Shown here: positions 1 to 5,151 of the stretch, in pieces
How positions within the stretch are numbered: the first letter of the stretch is position 1
How the letters are laid out: every line of letters starts with the position of its first letter
NCBI GenBank assembly: GCA_938003575.1
Contig: CALKYG010000167.1
Coordinates: 1 to 7,054, forward strand
DNA length: 7,054 nt
Direction: 5' to 3'
Origin: an uncultured Alphaproteobacteria bacterium
GTDB lineage: Bacteria; Pseudomonadota; Alphaproteobacteria; Caulobacterales; Parvularculaceae
Program-made: the position numbers and the translations under genes
The notes under the pieces: model-generated
Databases searched by the model: none
Told to the model about the DNA's origin: nothing
The model's input: the letters and a program-made list of their open reading frames with translations, nothing else

Positions 1-51
<51 letters not shown>

Positions 52-90
52 ACCCGCCTTCGCCGGCCAGCAGCCGGAAAAGAGGCGCGG

Positions 91-119
91 ACCATAGCGG
101 CGCCCAACCGATCCCGCAA
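91..119 (-). promoter_or_regulatory. candidate promoter for tRNA-Pro
   Basis: On the minus strand a -35-like TTGCGG (114..119) and a -10-like TATGGT (91..96) are separated by exactly 17 bases. Transcription would start near 84, leaving a leader of about 33 nt before the tRNA. The -35 matches the sigma-70 consensus only in its TTG, so this is a plausible reading and not a certain one. An imperfect hairpin (110..128) overlaps the -35 element. Confidence 0.4.
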
Positions 120-145
120 CGCGGAATCCGGCCCCTTTTTACAGC

Positions 146-661
146 CTAGTCAATGTCGATCGCTTCGATCGCGACAATGGCGTCGTCGAGCGCCCGCTGG
201 GCTCTTTCCAGCCGTTGCAGCAGCGCTCCGAGCTTTCTCTGAACCGGCGGCGGCAATGCGGCCAGATCGCCGGCGCCCAGTTGCAGCGGCTCATCGGCAG
301 GCGCCGGGGAGGATGACGATGGTTCGCGGTCATCGGACTCTTCGTTTAGAAGGGGCCGTATTTCGATTTCCTGTCCGGCCGCGGCCATACGGCCCAGTTC
401 CGCAACATATTTGACGCCATTGTCACGGAAGATTTTCTGGACGCCCTTCGTCGTATAGCGCTGCTTGTAAAGAAGCTCGCGCACGCCGCGCAGAACGTCG
501 ATGTCGACGGGGCGATAATACCGGCGTCCGCCCGCCCGGCGCATCGGCCGGATCTGCCCGAACACTTCCTCCCAATGCCGCAATACATGCTGGGGAACGT
601 CGAGCTCGCTCGAGGCTTCACTAATCGTGCGGAACGCTTCCGCTGCCTTGGCGACGGCCAT
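146..661 (-). CDS. MerR-family transcriptional regulator
   Basis: A 171-residue protein with an N-terminal MerR-type winged helix-turn-helix. The helix-turn-helix spans about residues 11-35 ([20 protein letters not shown]) and the wing contains [20 protein letters not shown] at about 41-60. The middle is a low-complexity Ser/Pro/Glu linker. The C-terminal part (about 140-165) is helical and Leu/Ala/Arg-rich, suitable for a dimerising coiled coil. It has no cysteine, so it is not a metal sensor of the MerR/CueR kind, and its ligand is unknown. The ATG lies 14 bp after the ihfA stop, with no clear Shine-Dalgarno sequence, which suggests cotranscription and perhaps translation dependent on ihfA. 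A MerR-like gene next to ihfA is common in alphaproteobacteria. Family assignment is secure; function is not known. Confidence 0.9.
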   Translation of the reverse strand: MAVAKAAEAFRTISEASSELDVPQHVLRHWEEVFGQIRPMRRAGGRRYYRPVDIDVLRGVRELLYKQRYTTKGVQKIFRDNGVKYVAELGRMAAAGQEIEIRPLLNEESDDREPSSSSPAPADEPLQLGAGDLAALPPPVQRKLGALLQRLERAQRALDDAIVAIEAIDID

Positions 662-675
662 GATATCTGGTCAGC

Positions 676-999
676 CTATTCCGCCGCCGCCGCGCTCCTG
701 CCGGCGAGCGACTCATTGATCTGGTCCTTCAGCACGTGAGAGGCGCGGAAAGTGACGACGCGCCTTGGCGTTATCGGCACTTCCTCGCCAGTCTTGGGAT
801 TGCGGCCGATGCGCTGTTTTTTCGACCGCACCGTGAACGTCCCGAAGGACGATATTTTCACCGTGTCGCCTTTTTCGAGCGAAGCGGAAACTTCTTCAAG
901 AATCCGCTCAACAAAGTCCGCCGATTCGTTTCTGGATATTCCGAGCGACCTGTGAATCGCGTCAGTCAGGTCCGCGCGCGTCAATGTTCCGTCTGCCAT
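676..999 (-). CDS. ihfA: integration host factor subunit alpha
   Basis: A 107-residue HU/IHF-family protein, one half of the IHF heterodimer that binds and sharply bends DNA in replication, recombination and transcription. It begins with the dimerising helices ([19 protein letters not shown], about 5-23). The body is [20 protein letters not shown] (51-70), in which Pro68 of the RNP motif is the residue that intercalates into DNA at the tip of the beta arm. [19 protein letters not shown] (72-90) follows and is typical of the alpha rather than the beta subunit. The length fits IHF-alpha (about 100) with a short Ala-rich tail. The ATG at 997..999 follows a purine-rich stretch, GGGAGAGAGGCGGGAA, which is a good ribosome-binding region. 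It seems to have its own promoter and a possible IHF site upstream, and merR follows closely. Confidence 0.95.
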   Translation of the reverse strand: MADGTLTRADLTDAIHRSLGISRNESADFVERILEEVSASLEKGDTVKISSFGTFTVRSKKQRIGRNPKTGEEVPITPRRVVTFRASHVLKDQINESLAGRSAAAAE

Positions 1000-1029
1000 T
1001 TCCCGCCTCTCTCCCTGCCGATGTCGAAA

Positions 1030-1059
1030 ATCTTAAGCCGTTCCTTGGGATAGGGTCAA
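1030..1059 (-). promoter_or_regulatory. sigma-70-like promoter for ihfA-merR
   Basis: On the minus strand TTGACC (1054..1059; five of six consensus bases) and TAAGAT (1030..1035; four of six) are 18 bases apart. Transcription would begin near 1023, about 24 bases before the ihfA ATG, with the ribosome-binding region in between. This is the best-matching promoter in the window. It lies in the 104-bp gap after fabH, so ihfA-merR can be transcribed apart from the upstream lipid genes. Confidence 0.6.
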
Positions 1060-1072
1060 CAACCGATTGAAA
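1060..1072 (-). promoter_or_regulatory. candidate IHF binding site upstream of ihfA
   Basis: The minus strand reads TTTCAATCGGTTG, which matches the IHF consensus WATCAANNNNTTR at eight of nine specified positions (the A at position 2 is T). It abuts the -35 element of the ihfA promoter. Because IHF controls its own alpha-subunit gene in enterobacteria, autoregulation is a reasonable inference. One short degenerate match could be chance. Confidence 0.4.
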
Positions 1073-1103
1073 TTCCTATGCTGTCGGGACGAAGGCGACA
1101 GAC

Positions 1104-2075
1104 TCATGCGCGCAGAAGCGCCGCCCCCCAGGTAAGGCCGCCGCCCATGCCTTCCAGCATGACGAGATCGCCCTTCTTGATCCTCCCATCTGCGACCGCT
1201 TCGCAATAGGCGAGCGGTATCGAGGCGGCCGATGTGTTGCCATGCCGCGCGATCGTCGAGACTACCTGATCAGGCCGCAATTCGAGTTTCCTCACGACGC
1301 CTAGAATAATGCGCTCATTCGCCTGATGCGGCACGAACCAGTCGATATCGCGCGGATTGACTCCAGCCTCTTCCGAGACGGCGAGCATCGCCGCTGAAAT
1401 CCGCTCGACGGCTTCGCGAAACACCTTGTTTCCCTGCATTCGGACGTGGCCGGTCGTTTGCGTCGCCGAAACGCCGCCATCGACATATAGAAGATCGACG
1501 AGACGGCCGTCGCATCTGAGGTGACTGGCGATGACGCCGCGGCCGCCGGCTTCCGTTTCATCGACCGCCTCGATGACGAACGCGCCGGCGCCGTCGCCGA
1601 AAAGAACGCATGTCGTGCGGTCGCTCCAGTCAAGAATGCGCGAAAAAGTTTCAGCGCCGATGACGAGCGCGCATTTGTGCTGCCCGCTGGCGAGAAATTT
1701 CTCCGCGGTCGCGACTGCGTAAATGAAACCCGTGCAAACAGCCTGGATGTCGAATGCGGCGCCTGGCGGCGCGCCGAGCTTCGCCTGAACGATCGCCGCG
1801 GTCGATGGAAACGTCAGGTCCGGCGTCGTCGTTGCGACGATTATCAGATCGACATCCTGCGGCGAGCGGTTCGCCGCCGTCAGAGCGGCCTTCGCCGCTT
1901 CCACGGCAAGATCGGACGTTCGTTCGTTGTCTCCGGCGATATGACGTTCGCGAATTCCGGTTCTTTCGCGGATCCATTCATCGCTCGTCTCGACAATCGC
2001 CGAGAGGTCGTAATTCGTCATCACGTCGGACGGCAGATACGAGCCGCAGCCGGTCACAACAGCTTTGAATGTCAT
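1104..2075 (-). CDS. fabH: beta-ketoacyl-[acyl-carrier-protein] synthase III
   Basis: A 323-residue protein of the usual FabH length. It condenses acetyl-CoA (or another short acyl-CoA) with malonyl-ACP to start type II fatty acid synthesis in the cytoplasm. The thiolase-fold catalytic triad is complete: Cys114 in [10 protein letters not shown], His250 in [11 protein letters not shown] and Asn280 in [14 protein letters not shown]. The start (VTGCGSYLP), the segment [16 protein letters not shown] (31-46) and the tail [17 protein letters not shown] are also standard. The ATG at 2073..2075 overlaps the plsX stop in an ATGA, so the two are probably translationally coupled. This pairing links supply of acyl-ACP with its diversion to phospholipid. 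A 104-bp gap to ihfA follows; I see only a weak hairpin there and no T-rich terminator. Confidence 0.97.
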   Translation of the reverse strand: MTFKAVVTGCGSYLPSDVMTNYDLSAIVETSDEWIRERTGIRERHIAGDNERTSDLAVEAAKAALTAANRSPQDVDLIIVATTTPDLTFPSTAAIVQAKLGAPPGAAFDIQAVCTGFIYAVATAEKFLASGQHKCALVIGAETFSRILDWSDRTTCVLFGDGAGAFVIEAVDETEAGGRGVIASHLRCDGRLVDLLYVDGGVSATQTTGHVRMQGNKVFREAVERISAAMLAVSEEAGVNPRDIDWFVPHQANERIILGVVRKLELRPDQVVSTIARHGNTSAASIPLAYCEAVADGRIKKGDLVMLEGMGGGLTWGAALLRA

Positions 2076-3163
2076 TCAGCGGCCTCAAGCGACTTGCCCG
2101 CGCGTTTATGGACGAGTGCGACGGTCTCCGCGACCTCTTTCCGGAAGCCGCGGCCGACCAGGCTCGCCGCCATGGAAATCGCAGCCGCGACGCCTTTGTC
2201 GTCGGCGCCGCCATGGCTTTTTACGACAACCCCGTTGACGCCGAGAAAGACGCCGCCGTTGACCGACGACGGATCGATCTTCTCTTTCAGTTTCCTCAGT
2301 TCGCCCATCATCAGGAGCGCGCCGAGTTTCGCCAGGATGGAGCCCGTCAGCGCTTCCTTGATCCACCCGCCGACAAGACGCGCCGCGCCTTCTGCGGATT
2401 TAAGCGCCACATTACCGGTGAACCCGTCCGTTACAACGACGTCGACCGATCCCTGCGAAATGTCATTTCCTTCAACAAAGCCCGTGAACGCCATGTCGGG
2501 GTCCGCCTCCCGCAATATGCGCGCCGCGTTGCGGATAAGGTCATGCCCCTTGAGTTCCTCGGCGCCGACATTGAGAAGGCCGACGGACGGCTTTTTCATT
2601 CCGGTCAGCGCCCTGAAAAACGCTTCGCCCATGATGGCGAAATCGACAAGCTCCTGTTCGCTCGCCTCGACATTCGCGCCGACATCAAGCACGACGGTCC
2701 GCCCTCGCGGCGTCGGCCAGAGCGCCGTCACGGCGGGCCGGTCAACGCCCGGAATCATTCCAAGCTGCATGCGGGCGACGGCCATCAAGGCGCCGGTATT
2801 GCCGCCCGATACGACCGCCTGAACGACGCCTTCTTTCTGCGCTTCGATCGCTTTCCACATTGAAGTGTCGCGCCCGCGCCGAAGAACATGCATCGGCTTG
2901 TCAGTCATTGCGACGACGCCGGGGCAATCAATGATCGTCGATCCCGCCAGCGCCGGGGCCGCTTCGACCATCGGGCGGATGCGGTTTGCGTCGCCGAAGA
3001 AAATGATTCTTGCGTCGACGCCCGATTCAACCGCCCGCGCCGCGCCCTTGATCAGCGCGTCAGGTCCGGCGTCTGTTCCCATGGCGTCGACCCCAAGGGT
3101 CACGGCGCCGGCTTTTTGAGGGGTGTCAGTCAATTTGGTCCATGCTCCCAGCGCCGTGGACAA
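2072..3163 (-). CDS. plsX: phosphate acyltransferase PlsX
   Basis: PlsX makes acyl-phosphate from acyl-ACP and phosphate, the donor used by PlsY to acylate glycerol-3-phosphate; it acts at the inner face of the membrane. Family motifs are clear: DAMGTD (26-31), [11 protein letters not shown] (118-128), [11 protein letters not shown] (157-167), [12 protein letters not shown] (198-209), [16 protein letters not shown] (240-255) and [11 protein letters not shown] (308-318). The first motif differs from the usual DAMGGD. The start is uncertain: no ATG precedes Met28, which is inside the first beta strand. The listed start is a TTG at 3161..3163 giving 363 residues, slightly long for the family; the TTG at Leu11 or GTG at Val21 are alternatives. 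The reading frame is the same as that of the upstream DUF177 gene, 60 bp away. The stop overlaps the fabH start by 4 bp. Confidence 0.95.
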   Translation of the reverse strand: MSTALGAWTKLTDTPQKAGAVTLGVDAMGTDAGPDALIKGAARAVESGVDARIIFFGDANRIRPMVEAAPALAGSTIIDCPGVVAMTDKPMHVLRRGRDTSMWKAIEAQKEGVVQAVVSGGNTGALMAVARMQLGMIPGVDRPAVTALWPTPRGRTVVLDVGANVEASEQELVDFAIMGEAFFRALTGMKKPSVGLLNVGAEELKGHDLIRNAARILREADPDMAFTGFVEGNDISQGSVDVVVTDGFTGNVALKSAEGAARLVGGWIKEALTGSILAKLGALLMMGELRKLKEKIDPSSVNGGVFLGVNGVVVKSHGGADDKGVAAAISMAASLVGRGFRKEVAETVALVHKRAGKSLEAAE

Positions 3164-3223
3164 TAGCGGAGGCGCCGCCTTCCGGAAAGAAACGGCACTT
3201 TCACCGATTCCCGCCCTTTGCCT
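3164..3223. other. 60-bp gap between the DUF177 gene and plsX
   Basis: This is the only gap in the chaperone-to-fabH block. It holds no rpmF and no hairpin followed by a T-run, so I see no terminator. It contains the palindrome TTCCGGAA (3180..3187) and a GATTC site (3206..3210) of the GANTC type methylated by CcrM in many alphaproteobacteria. A second GATTC lies at 3228..3232, in the last codons of the DUF177 gene. I see no convincing promoter and no strong Shine-Dalgarno sequence before the plsX TTG. Confidence 0.4.
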
Positions 3224-3742
3224 CTAGGATTCACGCGACGCAAGTCCCTTCAGGGCGTCAAACGGAGACGTCGATGCTGCATCGCAGTATTTCTGCGCGA
3301 GGCTATCCGCCCCTTCCTTGCGGGGGTAAGGGGCGAGCGACAAGGACAGGTGCTGCACCAGCAGCTCCCCGAGATCGATCTCATCGCCGTCGAGAGGCTC
3401 GCGAAGAAGACCGTCGCCGTCTTCTTCTTCCGTATCCTGATTGAAGCTCCGGTCGAACCGCATGCGTATTTCTTCGTCGATCTCTTCCGTCATCGGTTCG
3501 AGACTGGCGACGCAGATCCTTCCCGCGGCCGCTTTCAGTCGAAGCGTCACTTCAGCGCCGCCGCGAACCGGCGTGACAAGAAAATCGCCTGTCAGCCTGT
3601 CAATCGACGGCGTCGCCAGCCGCTCAGCGATGGCGGCGCGCTCATCCGCAGTCGGTTCGATGACAAAACGCGCGCCCTCCGGTTGAATGGAGGAGATCTC
3701 GATCGTGCGGGATATCGTCTCTCGTTCGTTTTGACCGCTCAT
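3224..3742 (-). CDS. DUF177/YceD family protein
   Basis: A 172-residue acidic protein of the DUF177 (YceD) family, which is tied by gene context to large-ribosomal-subunit RNA processing and to the lipid genes plsX-fabH; its biochemical role is not established. The family signature is seen in two places. The first is GRICVASLEPMTEEIDEE (74-91), with Cys77 and the SLEP turn; the second is DLGELLVQHLSLSLAPYPR (123-141). Between them is an acidic stretch (TEEEDGDG, 104-111). Its ATG lies in an ATGA overlap with the upstream chaperone gene, implying translational coupling. In many bacteria rpmF (ribosomal protein L32) sits between this gene and plsX. Here the gap is only 60 bp and rpmF is absent, a common arrangement in alphaproteobacteria. 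Confidence 0.88.
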   Translation of the reverse strand: MSGQNERETISRTIEISSIQPEGARFVIEPTADERAAIAERLATPSIDRLTGDFLVTPVRGGAEVTLRLKAAAGRICVASLEPMTEEIDEEIRMRFDRSFNQDTEEEDGDGLLREPLDGDEIDLGELLVQHLSLSLAPYPRKEGADSLAQKYCDAASTSPFDALKGLASRES

Positions 3743-4302
3743 GGCCGCTCACCGGAGAATTCAAGCAGCGATATCTCGCGCAGTTTTGGAATTCCAATCT
3801 CAAGGCGGTCAATCGCTTCGTCCGCCAACGAATTCGCCGCCTTGCGGACATAGGCGCCAAGCCGGCTCGCGCGGCCTGTCTCGTTTTCGCCGAGGACATT
3901 TCTCGCGAGCGCCGATTCGAGCGACAGGCCGCCGTCCGACAAACCGGATTCATAGGCGGCGAAGCGGCCGTAGAACGCTTCCGCCAACCCACGGATCTTG
4001 CGCCCGACGGATAGATCGCCGACGCCCATTTCCCGGAGCGCGGAATCAAGTCGTTCGAAAAAGACCTCCTGAAGAAGCCTGACAAGCCGATCGGTTCCGG
4101 GAGCGCCCTCCCGAAGCCGCCGGATGGCGAGGAACATATGGACTGAGAGAAGGTCGAAGCGGCCTTCCGGCGTATCCGGGACGTTTCCGGCCTTATAAAA
4201 CTCAGGCGCCCGCGCCTGATCGGCCAAAGCGGCGTAAAGACGCTCGGCTTGGCTTCTGACCGGATCTTTCCTAAATAGCGTCTTCAGGACTGGGGCGATC
4301 AT
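3739..4302 (-). CDS. ubiquinol-cytochrome c chaperone (CBP3/UQCC1-like)
   Basis: A 187-residue protein resembling the ubiquinol-cytochrome c chaperone family. Mitochondrial Cbp3/UQCC1 of this family helps cytochrome b synthesis and assembly of the bc1 complex; a similar role at the cell membrane is inferred here. The recognisable core is YKAGNVPDTPEGRFDLLSVH (36-55), then MFLAIRRLRE (56-65), VRLLQEVFFERLDSALREMG (74-93) and a helix around VGRKIRGLAEAFYGRFAAYE (99-118). There is no signal peptide or membrane span. The N-terminus (VLKTLFRKDPVRSQAERLY) fits the short basic start usual in bacterial members. It is first in the minus-strand block, divergent from the bamE gene, and overlaps the DUF177 gene by 4 bp. 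Confidence 0.88.
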   Translation of the reverse strand: MIAPVLKTLFRKDPVRSQAERLYAALADQARAPEFYKAGNVPDTPEGRFDLLSVHMFLAIRRLREGAPGTDRLVRLLQEVFFERLDSALREMGVGDLSVGRKIRGLAEAFYGRFAAYESGLSDGGLSLESALARNVLGENETGRASRLGAYVRKAANSLADEAIDRLEIGIPKLREISLLEFSGERP

Positions 4303-4370
4303 GCGGGCGCTCGGGCGAGGATCATGGCTGAGGCCGATGACCTAGGCGCTTGCCGGCACGGGATCAAGGA
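4303..4370. promoter_or_regulatory. divergent promoter region between the chaperone and bamE genes
   Basis: These 68 bases must hold or adjoin the start signals for both directions. For the minus-strand block a -35-like TTGATC (4362..4367) and a weak -10-like TAGGTC (4339..4344) are 17 apart, giving a leader of about 30 nt. For bamE the best pair I see lies further upstream, inside the chaperone gene: TTGGCT (4249..4254) and TAAATA (4272..4277), also 17 apart. Both -10 elements are poor matches, so the region is the firm part and the individual elements are tentative. Confidence 0.35.
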
Positions 4371-4835
4371 ATGAGATTGTTACGGTTGTTTGCGTTCGCC
4401 GCCGCTTTGGCCGCCCTGTCCGGGTGCGTTTCCAATCGCAGCGCCCATGGTTACGTGCTTGAGCGCGGAGAAACGGTGATCGACGCCCGGGTCGGAATCG
4501 ACACGAAAGACAGCGTTCTCGCCAAATACGGCGAGCCGTCGCTCATCGGCACGTTCGACCGAAATTCCTGGTATTATCTGTCGGCTCTAGACGCCTCCCG
4601 GGCGTTTTTCCGCCCTGAGACCACCGCGCGATCTGTTGTCGCCTTTCATTTCGACGACGAAGGCAAGGTTGAAAAGGTCGACCAGATCGACCTTGCCGAC
4701 GCGGTGGACGTGAAAACCGCCTCGCGTACGACGCCGACACGCGGCAAGGAACTCGGCTTCTGGGAGCAGTTGCTCGGGAATGTCGGCCAGCTTCCTGCGG
4801 GGGGTCTCGGCCAGCAGCAAGGGCCTCCGAACTAG
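4371..4835 (+). CDS. bamE: outer-membrane lipoprotein, BamE/OmlA (SmpA) family
   Basis: A 154-residue lipoprotein of the SmpA/OmlA/BamE family, a non-enzymatic partner of BamA/BamD in folding beta-barrel proteins into the outer membrane. MRLLRLFAFAAALAALSGC is a lipoprotein signal peptide; the lipobox LSGC gives Cys19 as the lipidated residue, and Val20 at +2 allows export to the outer membrane. The domain follows, with a first motif GIDTKDSVLAKYGEPSLIG, then SWYYLSALDASRAFF, VVAFHFDDEGKVEKV and TPTRGKELGFWEQLLGNVG; the last is typical of alphaproteobacterial members. The tail is Gly/Gln/Pro-rich. The ATG at 4371 is chosen because the signal peptide begins there; a TTG at 4350 would add seven polar residues. 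AAGGA directly touches the ATG, too close for a standard ribosome-binding site. An intrinsic terminator follows. Confidence 0.9.
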   Translation: MRLLRLFAFAAALAALSGCVSNRSAHGYVLERGETVIDARVGIDTKDSVLAKYGEPSLIGTFDRNSWYYLSALDASRAFFRPETTARSVVAFHFDDEGKVEKVDQIDLADAVDVKTASRTTPTRGKELGFWEQLLGNVGQLPAGGLGQQQGPPN

Positions 4836-4858
4836 GGGGTTGATGCGGCGAGGGCGGG

Positions 4859-4882
4859 AGCGCCGGTCAGTCGGCGCTTTTT
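4859..4882 (+). terminator. intrinsic terminator of the bamE gene
   Basis: AGCGCCG (4859..4865) and CGGCGCT (4872..4878) form a perfect 7-bp stem around the loop GTCAGT, and the stem runs straight into TTTTT (4878..4882). It lies 24 bp after the bamE stop. It overlaps the end of the convergent DUF2842 gene, whose stop codon (4867..4869) is in the loop. On the minus strand no T-run follows, so it should act only on bamE transcripts. Confidence 0.8.
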
Positions 4883-5118
4883 GCTTTCGAAGCCGGGTCC
4901 CTTTCCATCCAGCGCATCATGGGGATCATCGGCGCAGCCCAGAGCACGCCCGCGACCATGAAATAGACAAGCCTGACGAACCAGTGCGCCGGCAGCCTGT
5001 CTGCAAAGGTGACGACGGCGCCGAAATAAAGGAAAAGCGCCGGCAGGAGCAGCAAAAGGCCGATCAGCTTTTTGGTTCTCGGACTCAAGCGCTTCGTCTC
5101 CGCGACGGTGCGCCGCAT
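4867..5118 (-). CDS. DUF2842 family small membrane protein
   Basis: An 83-residue basic protein with two predicted membrane spans, about 16-37 (KKLIGLLLLLPALFLYFGAV) and 44-66 (HWFVRLVYFMVAGVLWAAPM). A positively charged N-terminus (RLSPRTKK) precedes them and a short charged tail follows. The pattern, including TKKLIG near the start and the ending P-x-x-R-W-M, fits DUF2842, an uncharacterised alphaproteobacterial family; I recall it often lying beside heme A synthase genes. The ATG at 5116..5118 is chosen because the only longer start is a TTG at 5169, inside ctaA. No strong Shine-Dalgarno sequence is seen. It is divergent from ctaA, so a link with cytochrome oxidase assembly is possible but is inferred from position only. 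Confidence 0.78.
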   Translation of the reverse strand: MRRTVAETKRLSPRTKKLIGLLLLLPALFLYFGAVVTFADRLPAHWFVRLVYFMVAGVLWAAPMIPMMRWMERDPASKAKSAD

Positions 5119-5134
5119 TATGCGTCCGGCGCAC
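5108..5134. repeat. inverted repeat in the DUF2842/ctaA divergent gap
   Basis: GTGCGCC (5108..5114) and GGCGCAC (5128..5134) are perfect 7-bp inverted arms with a 13-base centre. Within the centre is a second small dyad, GCAT-T-ATGC (5115..5123), which includes the DUF2842 start codon. The repeat ends 17 bases before the ctaA ATG. It could be an operator shared by the two divergent genes, or a hairpin in the 5' end of either transcript. The arms are seen directly; a role is inference. Confidence 0.45.
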
Positions 5135-5151
5135 AAGGTTAGAGAAGCATC

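Noticed and set aside
1081..1101. 6-bp inverted repeat CTGTCG/CGACAG after fabH as a terminator
   Set aside because: The stem is short, the loop is 9 bases and no T-run follows on the minus strand, so it does not qualify as an intrinsic terminator.
1521..2822. Long plus-strand open frame of 433 codons across fabH and plsX
   Set aside because: It lies antisense to two well-supported genes, crosses their junction, has Arg/Ser-rich sequence with no recognisable family, and is the kind of open frame that GC-rich codon use produces on the opposite strand.
2069..2863. Plus-strand open frame of 264 codons opposite plsX
   Set aside because: Antisense to the conserved PlsX motifs, overlaps another shadow frame, and its composition (Arg, Asp, His-rich) matches no known fold.
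3218..3853. Plus-strand open frame of 211 codons opposite the DUF177 gene
   Set aside because: The minus-strand gene has conserved motifs and coupled overlaps; the plus-strand translation looks like a shadow.
4350..4370. Seven-codon upstream extension of the bamE gene from a TTG
   Set aside because: The signal peptide begins naturally at the ATG at 4371, and the extension adds polar and acidic residues unsuited to a lipoprotein signal.
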